Below, one piece after another: positions 18,019 to 26,068 of a stretch of DNA of 64,000 nucleotides; positions within the stretch are counted from its first letter, which is position 1, and every line of letters begins with the position of its first letter. The translations under genes and the position numbers were made by a program. The notes beneath the pieces are model-generated. The model worked only from the letters and a program-made list of their open reading frames with translations, was not told where the DNA came from and ran no database searches. This DNA comes from JADYZU01 sp964540965. GTDB lineage: Bacteria > Pseudomonadota > Alphaproteobacteria > Rhodobacterales > Rhodobacteraceae. Location of the stretch: NCBI GenBank assembly GCA_964540965.1, contig CAZIOT010000015.1, positions 1 to 64,000 of the forward strand, read 5' to 3'.

Positions 18019-18038
18019 GGTATGACCTTGGTCACACC
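18019..18038. promoter_or_regulatory. Palindromic operator upstream of the CMD-SDR-hydratase-ligase operon
   Basis: The sequence GGTATGACCTTGGTCACACC is an inverted repeat (GGTRTGACC arms around AA/TT) starting 24 bases upstream of the 17,995 start codon. Its position is right for a repressor or activator site. The nearest regulator genes are the LysR (stop at 18,099) and IclR genes; the arms differ from the 11-kb motif, so a different regulator is likely. Confidence 0.5.
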
Positions 18039-18068
18039 GCACCGGGCGCGCCAATGCCGTTTTGGTCG

Positions 18069-18093
18069 GGTTGATGCCGAAAACGCATCAACC
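18069..18093 (-). terminator. Terminator-like hairpin after the LysR gene
   Basis: A perfect 9-base inverted repeat (GGTTGATGC/GCATCAACC) with a 7-base loop lies 6 bases beyond the LysR stop on the minus strand. A flanking TCGGGTTGA/TCAACCCGA pair can form an alternative stem. The T-tract is weak, so termination efficiency is uncertain. Confidence 0.55.
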
Positions 18094-18098
18094 TTGCC

Positions 18099-19001
18099 TC
18101 AACCCGACTCCGCGACGGTGCCGAATGTGGCAAGGAAACGCTGCAGCGACGAGGACGGGTTCCCCTTCATGCAGACAAGGTCGATGTGGAACGGCGGCGG
18201 CAGTTCCGCCAGCCGCCGAAAGACGATGCTGCGGCCCTGATACTCCTCGGCGATGGTCGCTGCGGTGATCGTGACGCCCAGATGCGCGGCGACCAGCCGG
18301 ACATAGGTCAGGACATCGCCGCCCGTCTCGACGATCTTGGGCGTCAGCCCGGCGGCGGTGCAGAGGGGCACCAGCAGGTCGAAAAGCTCGGGCGACTGGT
18401 CACGCGGGATCCACAGGAAATTCTCGCCGCGAAAGTCGGCAAGGCGGGGCGAGGTGTCCCTACGGGCCAGCGGGTGGTCGGCCGGCATCGCGAACACCCA
18501 GTCGACGCGCGCGGCCCCGACCGCGGCAATGTCGGCGCCGAACCCGCCCTGCGGCCGATGCACGAAGGCGGCGTCGATCTCTCCCGCCCGCAGCGCGGCC
18601 AGCGCCGACCGGGTCGTGGCCGGATGCAGGGCAAGCTCTACCCCCGGCGCGGTCGCCCGGAACCGGTCGACGGACCGCGGAACCACGGGATGGCTCAGCG
18701 CCGAAGGGATGTAGGTCAGCCGCAGCACGCCCTCCCTTCCGCTTGCCACCTGCTTCATCTCCTGCAGGGCGTTGTCGACGCCCTGCAGGATCGACCGCGC
18801 GTGTTTCAGGAACACGACCCCGGCAGGCGACAGGCGAACGCGCTTTCGCACCCGTTCGAACAATTGAACGCCAAGTTCCTGTTCAAGCTGCCGGACATAG
18901 CGGCTGAGCGCGGGCTGGGCCACGAACACCCTTTCGGCCGCGCGATGGAAATTCTCCTCCTCGGCGGCGGCCACGAAATAGCGGAGTTTGCGGACATCCA
19001 T
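18099..19001 (-). CDS. LysR-family transcriptional regulator
   Basis: The ATG at 19,001 (MDVRKLRYFVAAAEE) gives 300 residues with the N-terminal winged helix-turn-helix (ENFHRAAERVFVAQPALSRY, residues about 15-35; RQLEQELGVQLFERVRKRVR) and a periplasmic-binding-like effector domain from about residue 90. Longer in-frame starts upstream have no regulator sequence. It is divergent from the IclR gene with a 138-base gap. LysR proteins usually control a neighbouring operon in response to a pathway intermediate, so candidates are the thiolase operon or the CMD operon. Confidence 0.93.
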   Translation of the reverse strand: MDVRKLRYFVAAAEEENFHRAAERVFVAQPALSRYVRQLEQELGVQLFERVRKRVRLSPAGVVFLKHARSILQGVDNALQEMKQVASGREGVLRLTYIPSALSHPVVPRSVDRFRATAPGVELALHPATTRSALAALRAGEIDAAFVHRPQGGFGADIAAVGAARVDWVFAMPADHPLARRDTSPRLADFRGENFLWIPRDQSPELFDLLVPLCTAAGLTPKIVETGGDVLTYVRLVAAHLGVTITAATIAEEYQGRSIVFRRLAELPPPFHIDLVCMKGNPSSSLQRFLATFGTVAESG

Positions 19002-19139
19002 GCCGAGGACGCTAATCAGGACCGGGCGCCATGGCCAGCACCGGTTTTGCGGCCCGAATCCTCGACGTCGCGGCACAGCTTGCCGCGCCCTGACTGGCCG
19101 TCTAGGTTCGCCCGAGGGTCGGGCAGCACAGGAGGCGCA
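19002..19139. promoter_or_regulatory. Divergent LysR/IclR promoter region
   Basis: The 138-base intergenic stretch must contain both promoters. An AGGAGG ribosome site for the IclR gene is at about 19,130-19,135. I do not see a clear T-N11-A LysR box or the CACTATGTGG motif found elsewhere in the island. Confidence 0.5.
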
Positions 19140-19949
19140 ATGCCGTCCGGGCGCGCGGGAGATCGGGAGGCGAATGTCGACGGCACGCAGGCGATCCGCC
19201 GCGCGGCGGCGATCCTGCGGCGCATCGGCCAGGCCAATTCGCGCGGCATCGGCCTGTCTGACATCGCCGGGACGCTGGACCTGCCGCGCTCGACCACGCA
19301 TCGCATCCTGAAATGTCTGGTCGAAGAGGGGCTTGTCCGCCACGACCCCGAACACCGCCGCTATCTGATCGGCCGTCTGACCTATGAACTGGGGCTGGCC
19401 GCCACCGGCGAAATGGCCGAAATCGCCCGGTGGCAGGTGGCGGTGCGCCGCATCGCCGAACGCACCGGCGTCACCAGCTATCTCTTGCGCCGCAGCGGCA
19501 TCGAAGTGGTCTGCATCTTCAAGACCGAGGGCAATTCGGTGATCCGGGTCATCCCCGTCGATGTCGGCGAACGGCGGTTCCTGGGCGTCGGCGCCGGATC
19601 CTGCGCGTTGCTCGCCGCACTCGACCCCGAGGAATCGGAACAGGTGATCGAGACCATCGCGCCCTCGCTGGTCGGCTATCCGGCGCTTGATGCCGGGGCG
19701 ATCCGCAGCATGGTCGCCGACGCGCGGCAGAGCGGCGTTGCCATCAGCCACGGCCATGTGGTCGAAAACGTGATCGGCGTCGGCATTGCCATTCCCGAAC
19801 CGGGGGGCACGCCGCATCTGGCGCTGTCCATCGCCGCGCTGACCCCGCCCGGCGGAGCCCCGGTCATCGAAGGCTGGACGCAGGTCATCCGGCAAGAGAT
19901 CGGCGCCGTGCTGGCCCAGAACGGCACCTCGGCCGACGGGCGCCAGTAG
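19140..19949 (+). CDS. IclR-family transcriptional regulator
   Basis: Start ATG at 19,140 after AGGAGG; 269 residues. An N-terminal helix-turn-helix is seen (IRRAAAILRRIGQANSRGIG, then LSDIAGTLDLPRSTTHRILK) followed by the IclR effector domain (YLIGRLTYELGLAATGEMAE, and the C-terminal ligand pocket region SHGHVVENVIGVGIAIPEPG). IclR regulators commonly bind short palindromes upstream of catabolic operons and respond to pathway acids. I consider it the best candidate for binding the TGTCTCAnTATnTGGnCA sites at 11 kb and 4.6 kb, but that is inference. Confidence 0.93.
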   Translation: MPSGRAGDREANVDGTQAIRRAAAILRRIGQANSRGIGLSDIAGTLDLPRSTTHRILKCLVEEGLVRHDPEHRRYLIGRLTYELGLAATGEMAEIARWQVAVRRIAERTGVTSYLLRRSGIEVVCIFKTEGNSVIRVIPVDVGERRFLGVGAGSCALLAALDPEESEQVIETIAPSLVGYPALDAGAIRSMVADARQSGVAISHGHVVENVIGVGIAIPEPGGTPHLALSIAALTPPGGAPVIEGWTQVIRQEIGAVLAQNGTSADGRQ

Positions 19950-19956
19950 CGGCGCC

Positions 19957-21117
19957 CTACAACGCCTCCACGATCGTCACATTGGCGGTGCCCCCGCCCT
20001 CGCACATTGTCTGAAGCCCATGGCGCAGCCCCCGCGCCCGCAAGGCGTGAACCAGCGTCGCCAGAAGTTTGGTGCCACTTGCCCCCAGCGGATGGCCCAG
20101 CGCGATGGCGCCGCCGTTGACGTTCAGGCGCGCCGGATCGGCCCCCGTCGCGGCCAGCCAGGCCAGCGGCACCGAGGCGAAAGCCTCGTTCACCTCGTAA
20201 AGGTCGATGTCGTCGATCTTCATCCCGGCACGGGCCAGCGCGCGGGCGGTGGCGGGCAGGGGTTCTTCCAGCATCACCACCGGGTCGCCCGCCGTCACCG
20301 TCATGTTGACGATCCGGGCGAGGGGCGTCAGCCCGTGGTCCTTCAGCGCCCTTTCGCTGACGATCAGCGCGGCCGAGGCGCCGTCGCAGATCTGGCTGGC
20401 GTTGGCGGCGGTCAGCACGCCGCCCTCGCGCAGCGGGCGGACCGCGGCAATCCCCTCGGGCGTGGCGTCGAAGCGGATGCCCTCGTCCACCTCGTGCAGC
20501 CCGTCGCCGACCGGAACGGGCACGATTTCGGCGCGAAAGGCGCCGGCCTGCGTTGCGGCGGCGGCGCGGCGGTGGCTTTCCAGCGCGAAGGCATCCAGCA
20601 CCTCGCGCGTGGAGCCGTATTTGCGGGCAATGGCCTCGGCCCCGTCGAACTGGCTGAAATCCTCGACGCCGAAACGCGCCTTGATGCGGGGGCTGAAGGG
20701 GCCGGTGCCGATCCCGGCCTTGTCGTGCAGCAACCGGTTCGAGAACATGGGCACCCGGCTCATGCTCTCGACCCCGGCAGCGATCACCACGTCCTGCGTG
20801 CCTGACATGACGGCCTGCGCCGCGAACTGCACCGCCTGTTGCGACGATCCGCATTGCCGGTCGATGGTGACGGCGGGAACGGTCTGCGGCAGGGAGGAGG
20901 CCAGCACCACGTTGCGGCCAAAGGCAAAGCTCTGTTCGCCCGCCTGCGTCACGCAGCCGACGATCACGTCCTCGATGGCATCGGGGGCAATGCCGCTGCG
21001 GGCGGTCAGCGCGTCCAGCACCGCGGCCCCCAGATCGGCGGGATGCCAGCCCGCCAGCGCCCCGTTGCGCCGGCCCCCGGCAGTGCGCAGCGCGTCGACG
21101 ATATAGGCGGCGGGCAT
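19957..21117 (-). CDS. Thiolase (acetyl-CoA C-acyltransferase)
   Basis: This 386-residue thiolase cleaves a 3-ketoacyl-CoA to release acetyl- or propionyl-CoA. The acyl-enzyme Cys lies in IDRQCGSSQQAVQFAAQAV near residue 89, the His in NGGAIALGHPLGASGTK near 340-356, and the second Cys in QTMCEGGGTANVTIVEAL at the C-terminus. It is the last gene of a minus-strand operon (23,102-19,957) with a hydratase and a second thiolase. Two thiolases side by side suggest two thiolytic steps with differently shaped substrates. Confidence 0.95.
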   Translation of the reverse strand: MPAAYIVDALRTAGGRRNGALAGWHPADLGAAVLDALTARSGIAPDAIEDVIVGCVTQAGEQSFAFGRNVVLASSLPQTVPAVTIDRQCGSSQQAVQFAAQAVMSGTQDVVIAAGVESMSRVPMFSNRLLHDKAGIGTGPFSPRIKARFGVEDFSQFDGAEAIARKYGSTREVLDAFALESHRRAAAATQAGAFRAEIVPVPVGDGLHEVDEGIRFDATPEGIAAVRPLREGGVLTAANASQICDGASAALIVSERALKDHGLTPLARIVNMTVTAGDPVVMLEEPLPATARALARAGMKIDDIDLYEVNEAFASVPLAWLAATGADPARLNVNGGAIALGHPLGASGTKLLATLVHALRARGLRHGLQTMCEGGGTANVTIVEAL

Positions 21118-21129
21118 GGGCGTTTCCTT

Positions 21130-21918
21130 TCAGCGGCCGGTGAAGGCAGGTTTGCGGCGGTTGAGGAAGGCCGTGACGCCTTCGGCGAAATCGGCGGTGC
21201 CTGTGGCGGCGACAAAGGCCGCGCGCTCGGCCTCCAGATGCTCGGGCAGGGTCATGGTGCCGTCCATCAGCCGCTTGACCGCGCCCAGCGCCAGCGTCGG
21301 CCCGGCGGCGATGCGCAGGGCCAGCGCCTCGGCCGCGGCGGCAAGGCCTTCGGCGGGGGCGGTCAGGTCGGCCAGCCCGCAGGCCAGCGCCTGATCCGCG
21401 TCCAGCGTCGCGCCGTCCAGCAACAGGCGCATCGCCATGCCGCGGCCGACCCGGCGCGGCAGGAACCAGGTCAGCCCGCAATCGGGCGAGGTGCCCAGCC
21501 GGTCATAGGCCACGACAAACCGCGCGTCCGAGGCGGCAATCACCAGATCGCCCATGAGCGCGAGGCTGAGCCCCGCCCCCGCCGCCGCCCCATGGACGGC
21601 GCAGATCACCGGCGCGGGCGCATCGCGCAGGGCCAGGATCGCGGCATTGAGCGGATCAAGCAGCGCGTTGATGACCTCGCCCGCCCTGTCGATGCCGTTT
21701 TCCGCAAAGGCCGCGACGTCGCCCCCGGCGGCAAAGGCCCGTCCGACGCCGGTCAGAAGGACCACCCGCAGCCCCGGTTCGGCGGTCAGCCCGCGCACGG
21801 CGGCAAGGAACGCCTGCGCCATCGGCACGTCGATGGCGTTCAGCGCGGCGGGCCGGTTCAGCGTCAGTCGGCCGATGCCGGTGGCAGCGTCGAACCGCGA
21901 CAGGACGGTGTCCATCAC
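21130..21918 (-). CDS. Enoyl-CoA hydratase
   Basis: This 262-residue crotonase has GVGRAFAAGGDVAAFAENG (oxyanion hole, near 57-75) and HGAAAGAGLSLALMGDLVIA near 108-127. The loop ARFVVAYDRLGTSPDCGLTW resembles 2,3-dehydroadipyl-CoA or PaaG-type members that use an Asp (SPDxG) as catalytic residue, so isomerase activity is possible. It overlaps the upstream thiolase gene by 4 bases and precedes the second thiolase, fitting a hydratase/isomerase-thiolase module. Confidence 0.9.
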   Translation of the reverse strand: MMDTVLSRFDAATGIGRLTLNRPAALNAIDVPMAQAFLAAVRGLTAEPGLRVVLLTGVGRAFAAGGDVAAFAENGIDRAGEVINALLDPLNAAILALRDAPAPVICAVHGAAAGAGLSLALMGDLVIAASDARFVVAYDRLGTSPDCGLTWFLPRRVGRGMAMRLLLDGATLDADQALACGLADLTAPAEGLAAAAEALALRIAAGPTLALGAVKRLMDGTMTLPEHLEAERAAFVAATGTADFAEGVTAFLNRRKPAFTGR

Positions 21919-23102
21919 AGCAGCTCGACCGCCATCGCCGTCGCCTCGCCCCCGCCGATGCAGATCGCGGCGACCCCACGGCGCAGACCGCCGCGGCGAA
22001 GCGCGTTCAGCAGCGTCACGACGATGCGCGCGCCGCTGGCGCCGATCGGATGGCCAAGGGCGCAGGCCCCGCCCAGCACGTTCATCCTGTCATGCGCGAT
22101 GCCAAGGTCGCGCATCGCCGCCATCGGCACCACGGCAAAGGCCTCGTTCACCTCGAAAAGGTCCACCTGATCGGGGGTCCAGCCGGTGCGGTCCATCAAC
22201 GTCTTGATGGCGCCGACCGGGGCGGTGGTGAACTGGCCGGGTTCGCGGGCGTGGCTGGCGTGGCCCACGATACGGGCAAGGGGCGTCAGCCCCCGGCGTT
22301 CGGCCTGCGAGGCCCGCATAAGCACCAGCGCGGCGGCGCCGTCCGAGATGGACGAGGAATTGGCCGCCGTCACCGTGCCGCCCTGCCGGAAGGCGGGCTT
22401 CAGCGTCGGGATCTTTTCCGGTCGGGCGCGGGCGGGCTGTTCGTCGGCGGTGATTGCCCTGGTCTCGCGCCCCGCGGGCGCCTCGACCGGCACGATCTCG
22501 GCCGCCGCGGCGCCCGACCTCTCTGCCTCGAGCGCGCGCGACAGCGAGGCCAGCGCATAGGCGTCCTGTTCCTCGCGGGTGAACCCATAGGCTTCCGCGC
22601 AATCCTCGGCGAAGGTGCCCATCAGCCGGCCCTTGTCATAGGCGTCCTCGAGCCCGTCGAGGAACATGTGGTCCATGACCGCGCCATGACCCATGCGATA
22701 GCCTTCGCGGGCGCGGGGCAGCAGGTAGGGGGCGTTCGACATCGATTCCATGCCGCCCGCGACCACCACGTCAAAGGCGCCGGCAAGGATGCGGTCATGG
22801 CCCAGCATCAGCGCCTCCATCCCCGATCCGCACATCTTGTTCAGGGTGGTGCAGGGGGTGGCGATGCCCAGCCCGCCCGCCAGTGCCGCCTGCCGCGCCG
22901 GGGCCTGTCCAACACCGGCCGGCAGGACGCAGCCCATGAGCACGGCCTGCACATCCGCGGGTGCGACACCGGCGCGGGCCACCGCCGCGCGGATCGCGGC
23001 GCCGCCCAGCGCGGGGGCGGTCAACCCCTTGAGTTCGCCCAGAAAGCCGCCAAGGGGCGTGCGCTGGGCGGAAAGGATGACGACGGGATCGGATTGGGTC
23101 AT
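21915..23102 (-). CDS. Thiolase (acetyl-CoA acetyltransferase)
   Basis: This 395-residue thiolase has all catalytic landmarks: Cys in TLNKMCGSGMEALMLGHD near residue 90, His in GGACALGHPIGASGARIVV near 349, and Cys in VAAICIGGGEATAMAVELL near the end. The YLLPRAREGYRMGHGAVMDHM region matches the acetoacetyl-CoA thiolase (PhaA/AtoB) type, so it may handle the terminal C4 unit. It is first in its operon. The 159-base gap upstream to the acyl-CoA dehydrogenase gene should contain a promoter. Confidence 0.95.
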   Translation of the reverse strand: MTQSDPVVILSAQRTPLGGFLGELKGLTAPALGGAAIRAAVARAGVAPADVQAVLMGCVLPAGVGQAPARQAALAGGLGIATPCTTLNKMCGSGMEALMLGHDRILAGAFDVVVAGGMESMSNAPYLLPRAREGYRMGHGAVMDHMFLDGLEDAYDKGRLMGTFAEDCAEAYGFTREEQDAYALASLSRALEAERSGAAAAEIVPVEAPAGRETRAITADEQPARARPEKIPTLKPAFRQGGTVTAANSSSISDGAAALVLMRASQAERRGLTPLARIVGHASHAREPGQFTTAPVGAIKTLMDRTGWTPDQVDLFEVNEAFAVVPMAAMRDLGIAHDRMNVLGGACALGHPIGASGARIVVTLLNALRRGGLRRGVAAICIGGGEATAMAVELL

Positions 23103-23261
23103 TCGGGCCTCATGTCAGGGGCAGCGCGGCATCCGGCCGGATGGCCTTGCCGTTGGGGGGCGGTGATGTGCCGCAGCCATGTCCTTGCGGTTGCAGGGCC
23201 CGGGGCCGGACAGCCGCGGTTGAGGGGGAAGGGCCTTTCCGAATTGCGCATCTCGCCCCCC

Positions 23262-24395
23262 TTAGCCGCCAAGGCTTCGCGCGATCACCATGCGCTGGAT
23301 GTCGCTGGTGCCTTCGTAGATCTGGCAGACCCGCACGTCGCGCCACAGGCGTTCGACCGGGAAATCCTCGGTATAGCCATAGCCGCCAAAGGTCTGCATC
23401 GCGTCGGAACACACCTTCTCGGCCATTTCCGAGGCGAAAAGCTTGGCCATCGACGCCGCCTGCAGGGCGGGCAGGCCCGCATCGCGGGTGGCGGCGGCGT
23501 GGAACACCATCTGCCGCCCGGCCTCGACCTGCGTCGCCATGTCGGCCAGCCGGAACGCCACCGCCTGATGGCCGATCAACGGCTTGCCCATGCTTTCGCG
23601 GTCCTGCGCATAGGCAAGCGCCGCGTCCAGCGCCGCCTGTGCCATGCCGACCGATTGCGCCGCGATGCCGATCCGCCCGCCTTCAAGGTTGGACAGCGCG
23701 ATGCGATAGCCCTCTCCCTCTTGCCCCAGCAGGTTCGCGGCCGGAATCTCCATATCCTCGAACACGATCTGCGCGGTGTCCGACAGGTGCTGGCCGGTCT
23801 TGCGTTCCAGCGCGGCGACGCGGTAGCCGGGGGTCGCGGTCGGCACGATGAAGGCCGAGATGCCCTTCTTGCCCGCCGCCGGATCGGTCACGGCAAAGAC
23901 GATGGCCACATCGGCGCTGCGGCCCGAGGTGATGAACTGCTTGACGCCGTTCAGCATCCAGCCCCGGTCGGTCCGCACCGCCCGCGTCCGCAGCGCCGAG
24001 GCGTCGGACCCCGCCTGCGGTTCGGTCAGGCAGAATGCGGCAAGCCTGTCGCCGCGCGCCATCGGGCGCAGGAATTCCTCCTTCTGCGCCTCGGTCCCGT
24101 AGCGCAGCACCGGCACGCAGCCGACCGAGTTGTGGACCGAGACCACGGTCGACACCGCACCGCTGCCCGCGGCGATCTCGATCAGGGCGGCGGCAAAGGC
24201 GACATTATCCAGCGCCGCGCCGTCCCATTCCCCCGGCACCAGCATCCCCATCAGGCCAAGCGCGCCCATCTCGGCGATCAGGGCGCGCGGAAAGGCGCGG
24301 TCGCGGTCCCAGGCCGCGACATTCGGCGCCAGCCTGTCCTGGGCAAAGCGGCGCGCCATGTCGCGCACCATCACCTGGTCTTGCGTCAGGATCAT
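23262..24395 (-). CDS. Acyl-CoA dehydrogenase
   Basis: This 377-residue canonical acyl-CoA dehydrogenase has FCLTEPQAGSDASALRTRAV near 120-139, KQFITSGRSADVAIVFA, and the C-terminal MQTFGGYGYTEDFPVERLWR followed by CQIYEGTSDIQRMVIARSLG with the catalytic Glu in YEGT. Unlike the two pairs near 9-13 kb it is complete on its own, so it should be a homotetramer of the short/branched-chain type. It is divergent from a TetR gene, with a palindromic operator between them, and is therefore probably repressed by that TetR protein. Confidence 0.95.
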   Translation of the reverse strand: MILTQDQVMVRDMARRFAQDRLAPNVAAWDRDRAFPRALIAEMGALGLMGMLVPGEWDGAALDNVAFAAALIEIAAGSGAVSTVVSVHNSVGCVPVLRYGTEAQKEEFLRPMARGDRLAAFCLTEPQAGSDASALRTRAVRTDRGWMLNGVKQFITSGRSADVAIVFAVTDPAAGKKGISAFIVPTATPGYRVAALERKTGQHLSDTAQIVFEDMEIPAANLLGQEGEGYRIALSNLEGGRIGIAAQSVGMAQAALDAALAYAQDRESMGKPLIGHQAVAFRLADMATQVEAGRQMVFHAAATRDAGLPALQAASMAKLFASEMAEKVCSDAMQTFGGYGYTEDFPVERLWRDVRVCQIYEGTSDIQRMVIARSLGG

Positions 24396-24437
24396 GATCC
24401 CCTCCCGCGGCTGGGCGTTGACGGCCCTTTACCCGAT

Positions 24438-24453
24438 GGTATAGGTGTATACC
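24438..24453. promoter_or_regulatory. TetR-type operator between acyl-CoA dehydrogenase and tetR
   Basis: A palindrome GGTATA-GGTG-TATACC sits in the 73-base divergent gap, and the overlapping stretch TATACCGATCAGTAAA adds a second imperfect palindrome around CGATC. The region is the only AT-richer part of the gap, so it likely overlaps one or both -10 elements. The placement fits autoregulation by the TetR protein. Confidence 0.65.
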
Positions 24454-24468
24454 GATCAGTAAAGAGGA

Positions 24469-25113
24469 ATGGCAAGTCCCTTGTCCGCCGAACCGATCCC
24501 CGCCCCCTGGGCCGATGCCGCCCGCCGCGAACGCGACCGCGCGGCCAAGCGCGAGGCGGTGCTGATCGCCGCCGTCCGGCTGTTCAACACCCGCGGCTAC
24601 CACGCCACCTCGCTTGACGACGTGGCCACCGCGCTGGGCGTGACCAAGCCGACGATCTATCACTACTTCGCCAACAAGGACGACATCCTGTTCGAATGCG
24701 TGCGGCGCGGGCTGGACGGGCTGACCGGCGCGGCACGGCAAGCCAGCGCGCAGGGCGGCATGGCGGCGGATCGCCTAAGGGCGCTGCTCATCGCCTATGG
24801 CGTGCTCATCACCGACGATTTCGGCCTCTGCGTGGCGCGGACGCAGGACCATCTGCTGACCCCCGACAGCCGCGCCCGGTTTCGTGCGCTGAAACGCGGC
24901 ATCGACCGCATCCTGCGCGGCGTCATGACCGGGGGGCAGGCGGACGGGTCGCTTTCTGTTGCCGATGTGCGCATCGCCGCCTTTACCGCCGCGAATGCCC
25001 TGAACGGCCTCGGGCAGTGGTTCGACCCCGCCGGGCCGCTCAGCCGCGAAGAGGTCGCCCGCGCCACTGCCGATGTGCTGCTGGGCGGGATGATCGCCGG
25101 GAAAGGACACTGA
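24469..25113 (+). CDS. TetR-family transcriptional regulator
   Basis: This 214-residue protein has an N-terminal helix-turn-helix (AVRLFNTRGYHATSLDDVAT, then LGVTKPTIYHYFANKDDILF, about residues 32-72) and a helical ligand domain. The chosen ATG has GAGG only one base upstream, so initiation could instead be at the TTG four codons later. TetR regulators of this type often sense acyl-CoAs and control beta-oxidation genes. It leads a plus-strand operon with the flavoprotein (2 bases downstream) and the FadN-like fusion. Confidence 0.92.
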   Translation: MASPLSAEPIPAPWADAARRERDRAAKREAVLIAAVRLFNTRGYHATSLDDVATALGVTKPTIYHYFANKDDILFECVRRGLDGLTGAARQASAQGGMAADRLRALLIAYGVLITDDFGLCVARTQDHLLTPDSRARFRALKRGIDRILRGVMTGGQADGSLSVADVRIAAFTAANALNGLGQWFDPAGPLSREEVARATADVLLGGMIAGKGH

Positions 25114-25114
25114 C

Positions 25115-26068
25115 ATGGCGATGCCGAAAGCCTTTGCAGGGCTGCGCCTGCCCGCCATCGCCGCGCCGATGTTCCTCACCTCCGGCCCCGATCTGGTGGT
25201 CGAGGTGTCGCGGTCCGGCCTTGTCGGCACCTTTCCGGCGCTGAATGCGCGCACGACCAAGGGCTTTGCCGACTGGCTGGACCAGATCGGAACCCGGCTC
25301 GCCGCCCATCCCGGTGCGGCACCCTACGGCGTCAACCTGATCGTTCACCGGACCAACCCGCGCCTTGCCGCCGACCTGGATATGGTCGCGCGTCACAAGG
25401 TGCCGCTGGTCATCACCTCGCTTGGTGCGGTGCGCGACGTGGTCGATGCGGTGCATTCCTACGGCGGCCTCGTGTTCCACGACGTGATCTCGCGCCGCCA
25501 TGCCGAAAAGGCGGCCGAGGCCGGGGTCGACGGCATCGTCGCCGTCTGCGCCGGGGCGGGCGGGCATGCAGGCGCCCTGTCGCCCTTTGCGCTGGTGGCC
25601 GAGATCCGGTCGTTCTTTGCCGGCGCCATCGCCCTTTCGGGTGCGATTTCCACCGGCGCCGACATCGCCGCCGCCCGCGCCATGGGCGCCGATCTTGCCT
25701 ATATGGGCACGCGCTTTCTTGCCACGCGCGAGGCGATGGTCAGCGACGAACAGAAGCGGATGACCGCCGCCGCGCGGGCCGCCGACATCGTCCATACCCC
25801 GGCAGTTTCGGGTGTCGCGGCGAATTTCCTGCGGCCAAGCCTGATCGCCGCGGGGCTTGACCCCGACAACCTTGCGCCGCACGCCGGGCTTGACATGCAG
25901 GCCGAGGCAAAGGCCTGGCGCGATGTCTGGTCGGCGGGGCAGGGGGTCGCGGGTTTTGACGACATCCCCGGCGCGGCGGACCTGTGCGACCGGCTGGCGG
26001 CGGAATATGCGGCGGCTGTGGCGCGCATGGCGGCCGATCCGTTCGTAGGACGCGGGTTGCCGCGATGA
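25115..26068 (+). CDS. Nitronate monooxygenase-family flavoprotein
   Basis: This 317-residue FMN TIM-barrel enzyme has RLPAIAAPMFLTSGPDLVVE at the start, VFHDVISRRHAEKAAEAGVD, the GAGGHAGALSP loop and SGAISTGADIAAARAMGADL with AYMGTRFLATREA. It is clearly paralogous to the 5,609-6,565 protein: both share APMF, FHDV, RHAEKAA and YMGTRF. True nitronate oxidation is unlikely in this setting; reduction or isomerisation of an unsaturated CoA ester, as for IpdC in steroid-ring breakdown, is my preferred inference. Its stop overlaps the ATG of the next gene. Confidence 0.88.
   Translation: MAMPKAFAGLRLPAIAAPMFLTSGPDLVVEVSRSGLVGTFPALNARTTKGFADWLDQIGTRLAAHPGAAPYGVNLIVHRTNPRLAADLDMVARHKVPLVITSLGAVRDVVDAVHSYGGLVFHDVISRRHAEKAAEAGVDGIVAVCAGAGGHAGALSPFALVAEIRSFFAGAIALSGAISTGADIAAARAMGADLAYMGTRFLATREAMVSDEQKRMTAAARAADIVHTPAVSGVAANFLRPSLIAAGLDPDNLAPHAGLDMQAEAKAWRDVWSAGQGVAGFDDIPGAADLCDRLAAEYAAAVARMAADPFVGRGLPR

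Noticed and set aside
18002..19895. Long minus-strand frame extending the LysR protein to almost 600 residues
   Set aside because: The part upstream of 19,001 is antisense to the IclR gene and has no LysR-like sequence; the ATG at 19,001 gives a normal 300-residue regulator.
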